Shown: positions 1 through 8,247, counted from the stretch's first letter. The stretch: 64,000 bases of DNA from Streptomyces sp. CB02058 (GCF_001905505.1 NZ_LIPG01000001.1:1178001-1242000), one strand, 5' to 3'. The notes: a model not told the origin generated them from the letters alone. Translations and numbers: made by a program.

Positions 1-1
1 G

Positions 2-457
2 GCGCCCCTGGTGGCCGTCGACGATCACGTGGCTGTCGTCGTGCGCGGCGCCCTTCCCTGGGAGGACGATCCCGGAGGCCCGGAGATCCTCCTGATGAGG
101 CGGGACAGCGGCAAGGTGCTGGGGCGCTACCCGCTCGACAAGAGGATCGCGGGGACCCCGACCAACCCGGCGTCGGTTCCGGTGATCATCGAGGACACCC
201 TCGTCTGGGCGGACACCACGACGCTGTACAGCGTCGCGCTGAACGGCGGAGCCGAGCCGGGCCCGGTCCGCCGGACCGCTCTCGCGGGTGCGCCCGGACC
301 TGTCGCCGAGGAGGAGTACGACATGCTCGAATGGGGGCTCCTGATGAGCAAGGAGATCCTGCCGCCCGAGGTCCTGCCCACCGGGGGTGCCGTCCACGTC
401 GTCTACCACCAGGGCACCGTCCTCTCCGTCGCACTGCCCGGCCCGGGCTCCTCGTGA
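2..457 (+). CDS. C-terminal part of a PQQ-type beta-propeller protein, probably a Ser/Thr kinase (5' end outside window)
   Basis: The open frame enters from the left edge and ends at a TGA at 455-457, so only the last ~151 residues are visible. The visible part has the short beta-strand pattern of PQQ/WD-like propeller repeats, and its end (QGTVLSVALPG) resembles the end of the next protein (DGTVLSGFAP). The next gene, a kinase with a PQQ-like sensor, starts at a GTG that overlaps this stop by 4 bp (GTGA), so the two are translationally coupled. I infer that this is the end of a paralogous receptor kinase; the kinase domain itself is not in the window. A GTG at 11 could start an ORF, but the frame is open upstream, so a truncated gene is more likely. 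Confidence 0.6.
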   Translation, partial: APLVAVDDHVAVVVRGALPWEDDPGGPEILLMRRDSGKVLGRYPLDKRIAGTPTNPASVPVIIEDTLVWADTTTLYSVALNGGAEPGPVRRTALAGAPGPVAEEEYDMLEWGLLMSKEILPPEVLPTGGAVHVVYHQGTVLSVALPGPGSS

Positions 458-2715
458 TCGGGCCCCTGCCCCCCGGAAGCCGCACTCGCATCGGCCCGTA
501 CCGGCTCCTGGGGCTGCTCGGCGCGGGAGGCATGGGCGAGGTGTACCTGGCACGGGCGGACGACGCCCCGGTGGTTCCCGGTGCCCCGCTCGCCGGACTG
601 GTCGCCCTCAAGACCGTGCTCGCCGGGCTCGACCTCGACGACGGCTTCCGGATCCGCTTCCGCAGGGAGATCGCGGCGGCCGGCGCCGTGCGCAGCCCGC
701 ACTCGGCGGCCCTCGTGGCGGGGGACGCCACCGGGGCGACGCCCTGGCTCGCCACCGAGTACGTCCCCGGCCCGTCGCTCGCCGAAGCGGTCTCCCGCAC
801 CGGCCCGCTGCCCGAGGCCGTGGTCCGGGCCGCCGGTTCGCGCCTCGCCCTGGCACTCGCCGACATGCACGCCGTCCGGGTGCTGCACCGCGACCTCAAG
901 CCGGGCAACGTCCTGCTGGGCGCCGACGGGCCGAAGGTCATCGACTTCGGGATCGCCCAGGCCTTCGAGGCCACCCAGCTGACCCGGACCGGGGTGGTGG
1001 TCGGCAGTCCCGGCTACATCTCGCCGGAACACGTCAACGGCTCGACGGCGCTGGTCCCGGCCTCCGACGTGTTCTGCCTGGGCGCCGTGCTCGCCTACGC
1101 CGCGACCGGGCGCGGACCGTTCGACGACTCCGACATGGCGGCGGTGATCTTCCGGATCGCCAACGGGGAGCCCGAACTGGACTCCGTACCGGCCGGGCTG
1201 CGCGGCGTGATCGAGCAGTGCCTCAGCAGCCGCCCCGAGGACCGGCCGGAGCCCGCGGAGCTGGCCCGGCTGCTCATGCCGGAGGCCCTGCCCGAGCGGT
1301 TCCCGTGGAACGCCGGGGTGGAGCAGCAGCTCGTCGCCCACGCGGCGGCTGCCGCGGCCTGTGTCGACGAGGCCGGGGCCACGGTCGCACCCGGGCCGGT
1401 CCACCCGGCCGCGTACGTGCCCACCGAGGTCCCCGCAGCCCCCGACCGGGGCCCCGGGCGACGGCCACGCCGCTGGTGGCCGGTGCTCGCGGCGGTGGTC
1501 GGCGCGGTCGGTGTGGTCCTCGGTGTCGTCCTGCTGCCGGGCCTCTTCGACGGTGAGGGCGGCAGCCCCCCGGCCGCGGGCGGCGGAGCCACGTCGCCGC
1601 GGCCCTCGGCGTCCCGGGCCGGGGGTCCGGGCGTGGTGGTCCCCGACGCGGATGCCGGGCGCACGGGTGACTTCGGGACCCGGGGTGCGGACGAGGACTT
1701 CCGCCCGGCGGGCTGGCGGCCCTGGAAGCAGGGGAAGAAGGTCGCCGAGAACGGATGCGTCCTGGCGGGCTCCGTTCTCGTCTGCTCGGGCGGCCCGGGT
1801 GTCACCGCCCTGGACGCCTCCTCCGGCGAGCAGCTGTGGAACGTGCCGGAACCGGCCTCCGGGGCGACGCCCGGCACGGCGGGCCACTCGATCGCCGCCG
1901 TCGAGGCGGGCACCGTCTACGCGTTCATGGGCGACGCGCTCGTCGGACTGAGCGTCGAGGCCGGCAAGGAGGTGTGGCGCAAGGCGCTGCCGGACGGGTA
2001 CATCGGGATGGGGCCCGTGTACGCGGACGGAGTCCTCTACTACGTCGCACAGCGGGAGGGAGGCAGCGCCGGCACGCTCGTCGCCCAGCAGCTGACGGCC
2101 ACCCGCCCCGTGAAGTGGCAAAGGCCGTACGCCGAGTTCGACTTCACGCTGATGGCCGGAGGCGGCCGGCTGGTGGCCGTCGGCAGCGGCATCGACGTGT
2201 TCGATCCGGACACGGGCAAGCCGCAGGCATGGGACGCCGCCGGGTACACCGGCTGCGGATACCCGGTGCTGACGAAGAAGGAGCTGCTCTGCTCCGGTGA
2301 GGACGGGCTCACGGTGCTGGACCTGTCCGACCCGAAGAAGCGCCGCACGATAGCGGAGGGGGTGCCGGTCCGGGTCAAGCCCGCGCTCTCGGGCGACGGC
2401 ACCGTCGTGGTGTCGACCGGGGTGGAGGCGTACGCCTACGCGCTCGCCGACGGCGAGCAGCTCTGGAACACCGTGGAGAAGTACGACGTGGAGATGGAGA
2501 TCGGCGATGTGCTGATCTCGGGCCACACCGTGCTGTTCGGCAGCGGGCCGAGTGTCGACGCCTACGAGGTGGACGCGTCGGGGGAGGGCATGCGGGAGAC
2601 GGACTCGAAGTACTTCGACGGTCCCAGGACCAGCGGGTCCGAGGTGCTCGCCACCGGTGACGTCCTCTTCCTGTCCTTCGACGACGGAACGGTCCTGTCC
2701 GGCTTCGCGCCCTGA
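454..2715 (+). CDS. Membrane Ser/Thr protein kinase with C-terminal PQQ-like beta-propeller
   Basis: A Hanks-type kinase that should phosphorylate proteins on Ser/Thr, 753 aa from the GTG that overlaps the upstream stop. The kinase domain (about residues 14-280) shows the glycine loop GAGGMGEVY, the ATP lysine in VALKTV, the catalytic HRDLKPGN and the metal-binding DFG (IDFGIAQ). A Pro-rich juxtamembrane stretch leads to one transmembrane helix at about 340-363. After an acidic/Pro/Ala linker, the outer ~300 residues contain repeated strands such as GVTALDASSGEQLWNV and VYAFMGDALVGLS, typical of PQQ-like propeller repeats. The topology is cytoplasmic kinase, extracytoplasmic sensor. The ligand is unknown. 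It forms a coupled pair with the partial gene upstream. Confidence 0.9.
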   Translation: MIGPLPPGSRTRIGPYRLLGLLGAGGMGEVYLARADDAPVVPGAPLAGLVALKTVLAGLDLDDGFRIRFRREIAAAGAVRSPHSAALVAGDATGATPWLATEYVPGPSLAEAVSRTGPLPEAVVRAAGSRLALALADMHAVRVLHRDLKPGNVLLGADGPKVIDFGIAQAFEATQLTRTGVVVGSPGYISPEHVNGSTALVPASDVFCLGAVLAYAATGRGPFDDSDMAAVIFRIANGEPELDSVPAGLRGVIEQCLSSRPEDRPEPAELARLLMPEALPERFPWNAGVEQQLVAHAAAAAACVDEAGATVAPGPVHPAAYVPTEVPAAPDRGPGRRPRRWWPVLAAVVGAVGVVLGVVLLPGLFDGEGGSPPAAGGGATSPRPSASRAGGPGVVVPDADAGRTGDFGTRGADEDFRPAGWRPWKQGKKVAENGCVLAGSVLVCSGGPGVTALDASSGEQLWNVPEPASGATPGTAGHSIAAVEAGTVYAFMGDALVGLSVEAGKEVWRKALPDGYIGMGPVYADGVLYYVAQREGGSAGTLVAQQLTATRPVKWQRPYAEFDFTLMAGGGRLVAVGSGIDVFDPDTGKPQAWDAAGYTGCGYPVLTKKELLCSGEDGLTVLDLSDPKKRRTIAEGVPVRVKPALSGDGTVVVSTGVEAYAYALADGEQLWNTVEKYDVEMEIGDVLISGHTVLFGSGPSVDAYEVDASGEGMRETDSKYFDGPRTSGSEVLATGDVLFLSFDDGTVLSGFAP

Positions 2716-2766
2716 GGCGGAGTCCGGACAGGACCGCGGCCGGGATCGCCGGCCCCACGGGACGGA

Positions 2767-3384
2767 TCAGTCGTCGTCACCGTCGCTGTCGTCGTCGCGG
2801 TCCACGGTGACCTTGCCGCTCCTCGCGTCCACGCGCAGCTCGTGCTGCTTGCCGTCCTTGCCCGTCACGTCGACGTCCCAGCGCGGCGCACCGCGCCTGT
2901 CGTCGTCATCGTCGTCGTCCAGGTCCACGGACGTCACCGTGCCGGGCTGCTGGGCGAGTGCCGCCTTCACGGCCGCGTCCAGGGAGACGTCCGCCGAACG
3001 GGGCGCGTACCGGTCGCGGTCGTCGTTGCCGTCGTCCTCGCGGTCGGACAGCACCGTGCCGTTCGCGGCGTCGACTGTCACGTCGTGCCAGACCTTGTCC
3101 GAGCCGTACACGTCGAGCTCCCAGACCGTACGGGAGCCGTCGTCATCGTCCAGCTCGGCCTCGGTGACCGTGCCGGGGACGGCCTTCAGCGCGGCGCCGA
3201 CGGCCTGGTCGACGGTGGTGCCTCCGGCAGGCTGCTCCCCGGTGCCGCCCGCCGGCTGTCCGGCCCCGGCCGTCCGGTCGTCCTTCGTCCCGCCGTCGGA
3301 GTCCGCGAACGCGGCGGTGGTGACGAGTCCGCCGCCGACGAGTACGGCCGCGGTGAGGGCGGCGATGGCGATGTTGCGCTTCAT
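2767..3384 (-). CDS. Secreted Asp-rich protein with two PepSY-like domains
   Basis: A 205-aa exported protein. The start at 3384 has a good Shine-Dalgarno (GGGGAGGAACC). Residues 1-30 form a signal peptide (MKRNIAIAALTAAVLVGG, cleavage near AFA-DSD). Two tandem PepSY-like modules follow. Each has a helix opening such as TVDQAVGAALKAVPG or SLDAAVKAALAQQPG, then the pattern WELDVYGSDKVWHDVTVDAANG or WDVDVTGKDGKQHELRVDARSG. Acidic runs lie between strands (LDDDD, LDDDDDDD) and at the C-terminus (DDDSDGDDD). PepSY domains are known as protease propeptide or inhibitory/sensory modules; cation binding by the Asp runs is my inference. The gene is divergent from a two-component system whose sensor also has poly-Asp in its outer loop, so it is probably a target or partner of that system. 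Confidence 0.85.
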   Translation of the reverse strand: MKRNIAIAALTAAVLVGGGLVTTAAFADSDGGTKDDRTAGAGQPAGGTGEQPAGGTTVDQAVGAALKAVPGTVTEAELDDDDGSRTVWELDVYGSDKVWHDVTVDAANGTVLSDREDDGNDDRDRYAPRSADVSLDAAVKAALAQQPGTVTSVDLDDDDDDDRRGAPRWDVDVTGKDGKQHELRVDARSGKVTVDRDDDSDGDDD

Positions 3385-3441
3385 GGTGGTTCCTCCCCGA
3401 TGGGATGTGCGGTGCGACGGGAACCACACTGGCCCGGCGAT

Positions 3442-3479
3442 GCTGAACGCAGGCTGAAGGCGGCTGAAGGCTTCTTCAG
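3442..3479. promoter_or_regulatory. Candidate operator: three GCTGAA direct repeats plus an inverted copy
   Basis: In the 118-bp divergent region, GCTGAA occurs at 3442-3447, 3453-3458 and 3463-3468 (spacing 11 then 10 bp), followed by the inverted copy TTCAG at 3475-3479. Helical-turn spacing of direct half sites is the known binding mode of OmpR/PhoB-family regulators, and the regulator gene starts 23 bp downstream. Regulation of both the PepSY gene and the regulator operon from here is inference. Confidence 0.6.
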
Positions 3480-3502
3480 GTTCGGTTTGGGAAGCTGTCC
3501 CC

Positions 3503-4162
3503 ATGCGCCTGTTGATCGTGGAGGACGAGAAGCGTCTGGCGACGTCCCTGGCGAGGGGACTCACCGCCGAGGGCTTCGCCGTCGATGTCGTGCACGACGG
3601 TCTGGAGGGGCTGCACCTCGCGGGCCAGGGCGTCCACGACCTCGTGGTCCTCGACATCATGCTCCCCGGGATGAACGGTTACCGCGTCTGCGCCGCCCTG
3701 CGCGCCGCCGGGCACGAGACGCCGATCCTGATGCTCACCGCGAAGGACGGGGAGTACGACGAGGCGGAGGGCCTCGACACCGGCGCCGACGACTATCTGA
3801 CCAAACCGTTCTCGTACGTCGTGCTCGTCGCCAGGATCCGGGCGCTGCTGCGCCGCCGGGGCGGTTCCGCGTCGCCGGTGCTGAGCGCGGGCACGCTGCG
3901 GATGGACACCGCCGCCCGCCGGGTGCACCGGGGCGAGGACGAGATCACGCTCACGGCCAAGGAGTTCGCCGTACTGGAACAGCTCGTGCGGCGCGCGGGC
4001 GAGGTGGTCAGCAAAGCGGAGATCCTCGAGCACGTCTGGGACTTCGCGTACGACGGCGACCCGAACATCGTCGAGGTCTACATCAGCACCCTGCGCCGCA
4101 AGCTCGGCGCCGCGTCGATCCGTACGGTACGCGGCGCGGGCTACCGGCTGGAGGCGCTGTGA
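3503..4162 (+). CDS. OmpR-family response regulator
   Basis: A 219-aa DNA-binding response regulator. The receiver domain (1-115) has the acidic pocket VEDE near residue 8, the phospho-acceptor Asp51 (VVLDIMLPG), the switch Thr in MLTAKD and Lys101 (LTKPF). The C-terminal winged helix (about 128-217) has the family pattern LTAKEFAVLEQLVRRAG and VEVYISTLRRKLG. Its stop overlaps the GTG start of the histidine kinase by 4 bp, so the pair is translationally coupled. It sits downstream of the GCTGAA repeats and opposite the PepSY gene, so those are its likely targets. The stimulus is not known. Confidence 0.93.
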   Translation: MRLLIVEDEKRLATSLARGLTAEGFAVDVVHDGLEGLHLAGQGVHDLVVLDIMLPGMNGYRVCAALRAAGHETPILMLTAKDGEYDEAEGLDTGADDYLTKPFSYVVLVARIRALLRRRGGSASPVLSAGTLRMDTAARRVHRGEDEITLTAKEFAVLEQLVRRAGEVVSKAEILEHVWDFAYDGDPNIVEVYISTLRRKLGAASIRTVRGAGYRLEAL

Positions 4163-5607
4163 GGTCCGTACGCGCCAGGGCCTCGATCGGCGCCACGCTG
4201 GTCGTCGCCGTCGCCCTGATCGCCGCGGGACTGGCCGTCCTGGCGGTGCTGCGCGGCAATCTGACGGACCGGGCGGGCCTGGAGGCGGAGGTCGCCGCCC
4301 GCGAGGTGGCGGGACAGATCGCCCTGGGGGTGCCCTACGCGGATCTGGACATGGGCGACGAGGACACCCATCCCGTCCAGGTGACCGACGAGGAGGGGCG
4401 CGTGGTGGCCGCGTCCGAGGAGCTGGAGGCGATCACGGGGACGGGCGCGGCCGGGGTGGTGCCGGCCCCCTCCGCTCCGGTGCCGAGCCCGGGCGACGAC
4501 GACCACGGCGACGACGATGACGACGACCCGGCCCGCAGCCAGGTCTCCTCCGGGACACCGGACTTCGCCAACGGCACGGCCACCGTCGACGGGGAGCACG
4601 GGGACTACCGCTTCGCCGCCGTCGAGGTCACCACGGCGCGCGACGTCACCCTGACCGTCCACGCGGGAGCCCCGCTCGCGGCCGAACAGGAGGCCGTGGA
4701 CACCGTACGGACCGCCATGCTGACCGGGCTGCCGCTCATGCTGCTCGTCGTCGCCGGGGTGACCTGGCTGGTCACCGGGCGCGCGCTGCGCCCGGTGGAG
4801 GGCATCCGGCGGGAGCTGTCCGCGATCACCGCGTCCGAGGACCTCGGCCGCCGGGTGCCGGAGCCGGACTCGCGCGACGAGATCGCACGGCTGGCCCGGA
4901 CGACCAACGAGACCCTGACGGTGCTGGAGGCGTCGGTGGACCGGCAGCGGCGCTTCGTCGCCGACGCCTCGCACGAACTGCGCAGCCCGATCGCCTCGTT
5001 GCGCACGCAGCTGGAGGTGGGAGCGGCCCACCCGGAGCTGCTGGACGTGCCCGGCGCGGTCGCCGACACCGTACGGCTGCAGGTGCTGGCCGCCGATCTG
5101 CTGCTGCTGGCCCGGCTGGACGCGGGGGAGCGGCCGGGGAGCGCCGCGGTCGATCTGGGGGCGCTGGTGCGCGAGGAGGTCTCCCAGCGGGCCGGGGACC
5201 GGATCGTGCCCGAGGTGACCGTCGCGGACACCGGGGCGCTCGAAGTGGCCGGATCGCGGGGGCAGTTGGCGCGGGTCGTCGGCAATCTGCTGGACAACGC
5301 CGAGCGTCACGCGGAGCGTTCGGTCGCCGTCTCGGTGAGGGCGGAGGCGGGTGCGGTCCTCGTGGAGGTCACCGACGACGGGAGCGGTGTGCCCGAGGCC
5401 GAGCGGGAGCGCGTCTTCGAGCGCTTCGTACGGCTGGACGACGCGCGCGGCCGGGACGACGGCGGAGCCGGGCTGGGACTGGCCATCGCCCGGGACGTCG
5501 CCGACCGCCACGGCGGGACGCTCACGGTGGGCACGGCGCCGGGAGGCGGGGCATGCTTCACCCTGAGGCTGCCGGTGCCGTCCGGGACGGACCCCGGGCG
5601 GGGCTGA
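4159..5607 (+). CDS. Membrane sensor histidine kinase with Asp-rich extracytoplasmic loop
   Basis: A 482-aa kinase from a GTG overlapping the regulator stop. Transmembrane helices lie at about 9-32 and 187-210, enclosing a ~150-residue outer loop. Around residues 110-121 the loop carries an almost purely acidic run (GDDDHGDDDDDD). A HAMP linker follows, then the H-box with the phospho-acceptor His near residue 273 (ASHELRSPIASL), the N-box NLLDNAERHAE and the G-boxes DDGSGVPEAE and GAGLGLAIA. All catalytic motifs look intact. The acidic loop matches the poly-Asp of the neighbouring secreted PepSY protein, which suggests a shared cation or cationic-peptide signal; that is inference. Confidence 0.93.
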   Translation: MRSVRARASIGATLVVAVALIAAGLAVLAVLRGNLTDRAGLEAEVAAREVAGQIALGVPYADLDMGDEDTHPVQVTDEEGRVVAASEELEAITGTGAAGVVPAPSAPVPSPGDDDHGDDDDDDPARSQVSSGTPDFANGTATVDGEHGDYRFAAVEVTTARDVTLTVHAGAPLAAEQEAVDTVRTAMLTGLPLMLLVVAGVTWLVTGRALRPVEGIRRELSAITASEDLGRRVPEPDSRDEIARLARTTNETLTVLEASVDRQRRFVADASHELRSPIASLRTQLEVGAAHPELLDVPGAVADTVRLQVLAADLLLLARLDAGERPGSAAVDLGALVREEVSQRAGDRIVPEVTVADTGALEVAGSRGQLARVVGNLLDNAERHAERSVAVSVRAEAGAVLVEVTDDGSGVPEAERERVFERFVRLDDARGRDDGGAGLGLAIARDVADRHGGTLTVGTAPGGGACFTLRLPVPSGTDPGRG

Positions 5608-5619
5608 GGCCCTTGCCCG

Positions 5620-6096
5620 CTACGGCTTGCCGCGCCGGCCGCGCAGATGGTCCGCGATCGGGGTCAGCGCCGAGTGCAGCGCGTCGAGCTGATCGGGGGA
5701 GAGCAGGTCCATGAAGTGCCTCCGGACCGACTCGACATGGTGCGGAGCCACCTTGCGCATCGTCTCCGCGCCGGTGTCCGTGAGGACGGCGAACAGTCCG
5801 CGCCGGTCCGACTCGCAGTGCTGGCGCCGTACGAACCCGGCGTTCTCCATGCGGGTGATCTGGTGCGAGAGCCTGCTCTTGGACTGAAGGGTGGCGGCCG
5901 CGAGATCGCTCATCCGCATCCGCTGGTCGTCCGACTCGGAGAGATTGACGAGGATCTCGTAGTCGTTCATGGTCAGTCCGAACGGCTGGAGGTCCTTCTC
6001 CAGCTGATGTGTCAGCAGCCTGCTGACGTCCAGGTGGGTGCGCCAGGCGCACTGCTCGGCATCGGTAAGCCAGCGGGTGGCCGTCTCGGTCTCCAT
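5620..6096 (-). CDS. MarR-family transcriptional regulator
   Basis: A 158-aa winged-helix repressor/activator. The core LTMNDYEILVNLSES-type helix, the MRMSDLAAATLQSKSRLSHQ recognition helix region and the wing GFVRRQHCESDRRGLF are the classical MarR layout (about residues 30-140). Regulators of this type bind palindromic sites and usually respond to small aromatic or oxidant ligands. It stands alone, convergent with the histidine kinase operon. The -10-like TAGAAT ends only 6 bp before the ATG, so the mRNA may be leaderless. The target is unknown. Confidence 0.88.
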   Translation of the reverse strand: METETATRWLTDAEQCAWRTHLDVSRLLTHQLEKDLQPFGLTMNDYEILVNLSESDDQRMRMSDLAAATLQSKSRLSHQITRMENAGFVRRQHCESDRRGLFAVLTDTGAETMRKVAPHHVESVRRHFMDLLSPDQLDALHSALTPIADHLRGRRGKP

Positions 6097-6102
6097 GTAT
6101 GA

Positions 6103-6116
6103 ATTCTACCTAAGAA
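6103..6116 (-). promoter_or_regulatory. Probable -10 element and TTCT..AGAA inverted repeat of the MarR gene
   Basis: On the minus strand TAGAAT (6108-6103) lies 6 bp from the ATG, so transcription would start at or near the start codon. It overlaps a short inverted repeat TTCT-N5-AGAA (6104-6116), a plausible autorepression site. No convincing -35 is seen. Confidence 0.35.
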
Positions 6117-6191
6117 GTTGAAAGACGGACGAAGTGAGGGAGTGTGACACCCCGCACGTACGGCCGGGTGTCACACTCCGCAGACTACCGT

Positions 6192-6968
6192 TCACAGTCC
6201 GAAGCGTCGTTGGAGGTCCCCCAGCTGACCAGGCATGCGGGGTGTGGAGCCGTGTTGACCCCCGGCCCCGGGACCGCCTCCGGGCACCCCCGGCTGGTTC
6301 GGGACGGCGCCCGTCGCCTGCTCCGGCATGAGCAGCTCGGTCGACTGGAGCAGCACCGTGCCGGCTCCGGCGAACTCGAACTGGTGCTCCTCGCCGGAGG
6401 TGCCGCCGATCCCGGTCAGCGAGCGCAGCCCGCCCATCACGCCCGTCATGTAGCCGTGGTCGTAGTGGTGGCACGGGGAGGGGCAGTCCGCCCAGCCCAC
6501 CAGCGCCTGCGGGTCCACCCGCAGCGGCGGCTCCATGAAGACCACCGGGCCGTTGGACGCGGCGACGAACTTCCCCGTACCGATCAGGGTCAGGAAGCCC
6601 GGCACGATCGACTGCTTCAGCGCCAGCGTCGGCTGGTAGGCCAGCAGATTGCCGGACCGGATCGTCAGATTGCCCTCCTCCAGGTCGAAGGAGTTCACAT
6701 CGAAGGCCCGGTCCGCGAGGAGCATCTTCCCGCTGCCCTCGGCCACCACCCAGTCGCTCGCGTGCAGCGGGGAGTGGAAGCTCGTGCGGATCAGCCGCTC
6801 GAAGCGGCCGTGCCCGATGCCGTTGAAGTCGATCTGCCCGTAGTAGGCGATCATCTTGCCCTTCTGGAGGAACCACTGGCTCCCCTTGAGCTCCACGCAG
6901 AAGGTGTACGCGTTGACGTTGTCGTCCGACGGCAGCGTCATCGGGTCGAAAATCACCGGCGTGCTCAC
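6192..6968 (-). CDS. AIM24 family protein, third of three tandem copies
   Basis: A 258-aa soluble protein with the AIM24 beta-rich fold pattern: KGKMIAYYGQIDFNG, VVAEGSGKMLLADRAFDVN and LTIRSGNLLAYQPTL. The C-terminal ~40 residues are a Gly/Pro-rich tail (VPGGGPGAGGQHG). It starts at a GTG that overlaps the previous gene's stop (GTGA), so it is translated as the last member of a three-gene cassette. It has a Cys/His-rich stretch, CPSPCHHYDHGY, not present in its two paralogues. The AIM24 name comes from a yeast mitochondrial protein; its bacterial role is not established. Confidence 0.85.
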   Translation of the reverse strand: MSTPVIFDPMTLPSDDNVNAYTFCVELKGSQWFLQKGKMIAYYGQIDFNGIGHGRFERLIRTSFHSPLHASDWVVAEGSGKMLLADRAFDVNSFDLEEGNLTIRSGNLLAYQPTLALKQSIVPGFLTLIGTGKFVAASNGPVVFMEPPLRVDPQALVGWADCPSPCHHYDHGYMTGVMGGLRSLTGIGGTSGEEHQFEFAGAGTVLLQSTELLMPEQATGAVPNQPGVPGGGPGAGGQHGSTPRMPGQLGDLQRRFGL

Positions 6969-7615
6969 AGCTTCTCCTCCGACGCCTGGACGTACACCGC
7001 TCCGTTGCCGCTGAGCTCCAGCTGGAACGCCTCGCCGGAACCGCGCCCCACCATGTCGCGCCAGCCGAGCGCGGTGGACAGCTTGTTGGTCACCTCGCCG
7101 TGGTGGGCGACGTACGCCTGCGGGTCCACATGGACCGGCCTGCCGGGTGTGATCGGGAGCTCGATCACCCCGCCGTGCGCCATCACGGCCACCGCGCCGT
7201 GGCCCTTGAGCGTCGTCGTGAACAGGCCCTGCCCGGTCACCTGGCCGCGCACCATGCCCATCACCCCGCCCTGCGAGCCCATGAACATCGTGCCCTGGGT
7301 GAGCGTCCCGTCGAAGGCGAGCAGCCGGTCGGCCTCCACGTAGAGGGTGTCGCCGGCCAGGTTGATCACCTGGATGTGGTGGCCCCCGTGGCCGAACATC
7401 ACGGTGCCGCTGCCTTCGACCGTCATCAGCGGGGTCGCCTCGTTGGCCACCCGCCGCCCGATCATCGACCCCAGGCCGCCCTGTCCGCCCTGGATGTTCG
7501 GGGTGAACGAGACGTCGCCGCGGTACGCGAGCATCGCGCCGCGCTGGCTGTACATCTTCTGGCCCGGCCCGACCTGGGCCTCGACCATCTTCGAGTTGAT
7601 CTCACGGAACGGCAT
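6965..7615 (-). CDS. AIM24 family protein, second of three tandem copies
   Basis: A 216-aa protein in the AIM24 family. It shares with its neighbours the motif order SQRGAMLAYRGDVSF, TVEGSGTVMFGHGG, LYVEADRLLAFDGTL, GLFTTTLKGHGAVAVMAHGG and GSGEAFQLELSGNGAVYVQ. It overlaps the first copy's stop by one base (TGATG) and the third copy's start by 4 bp. No signal peptide or membrane segment is visible, so a cytoplasmic or peripheral protein is expected. Function is unknown; the coupling suggests a fixed ratio, perhaps one hetero-oligomer. Confidence 0.87.
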   Translation of the reverse strand: MPFREINSKMVEAQVGPGQKMYSQRGAMLAYRGDVSFTPNIQGGQGGLGSMIGRRVANEATPLMTVEGSGTVMFGHGGHHIQVINLAGDTLYVEADRLLAFDGTLTQGTMFMGSQGGVMGMVRGQVTGQGLFTTTLKGHGAVAVMAHGGVIELPITPGRPVHVDPQAYVAHHGEVTNKLSTALGWRDMVGRGSGEAFQLELSGNGAVYVQASEEKL

Positions 7616-8247
7616 CAGACATCGCCCCCGACGGTGTTCCGCTCGCTGGGCTGCACATAGACGAGCCCGTCGCCCTCGAAGCGGATCTGGAAGGACTCGC
7701 CGGAGCCCTCGCCCATGAGGGTCCGGAAGTTCACCCCGGACTGGAAGTGCTGCTGAAGCCTGCCCTGGTGGGCTATGTAGGCGCCGGGGTCGACGTTCAG
7801 CGGGTACTGGGGTGTCACCCGCAGCACCACGGCCGAGCCGTCCGACATGATCGCCGCCTGGCCGGTGCCCTCGACGGTCGTGGTGAACAGGCCGTTGCCG
7901 CTCGCCCCGCCGCGCAGGCCGGTGAAGGAGGTGCCGGTGCGCAGCCCGGCGTCGGTGGCCAGCAGATTGCTGGCCTCGACGTACAGCGTCTCGCCGCGCA
8001 GCGAGACGAGGTTGATCTCGCTCGCACGGTCGGCGAAATAGCAGGTGCCCTGCCCCTTCACCTCCATCATCACCATCTGCTCGCCGGTCAGCCGGCGGGT
8101 CACCATGCCGCGCAGGCCCTCACCGCCGCCGGACATCTTCTTGAAGGCCATCTGGCCGTCGTACGCGACCATCGAGCCGTTCTTCGCCTTGACGGCATCG
8201 CCTGTCAGGTCGACGGCGAGCGTCTTGCTGCCTTGGAGTCGGAACAT
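7615..8247 (-). CDS. AIM24 family protein, first of three tandem copies
   Basis: A 210-aa AIM24 protein and the promoter-proximal member of the cassette. Motifs parallel the second copy: NGSMVAYDGQMAFKK, EVKGQGTCYFADRAS, LYVEASNLLATDAGL, GLFTTTVEGTGQAAIMSDG and GSGESFQIRFEGDGLVYVQ. I place the start at the ATG giving MFRLQGSK; a GTG two codons upstream (8253) is also possible and neither has a clear Shine-Dalgarno. The cassette is unlinked in function to the flanking MarR and DUF3817 genes as far as the sequence shows. Confidence 0.86.
   Translation of the reverse strand: MFRLQGSKTLAVDLTGDAVKAKNGSMVAYDGQMAFKKMSGGGEGLRGMVTRRLTGEQMVMMEVKGQGTCYFADRASEINLVSLRGETLYVEASNLLATDAGLRTGTSFTGLRGGASGNGLFTTTVEGTGQAAIMSDGSAVVLRVTPQYPLNVDPGAYIAHQGRLQQHFQSGVNFRTLMGEGSGESFQIRFEGDGLVYVQPSERNTVGGDV

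Noticed and set aside
403..2526. Long reading frame on the minus strand opposite the kinase gene
   Set aside because: It is the mirror of a GC-rich coding frame; its translation is His/Arg/Gly-rich without any domain, and the plus strand has a complete kinase.
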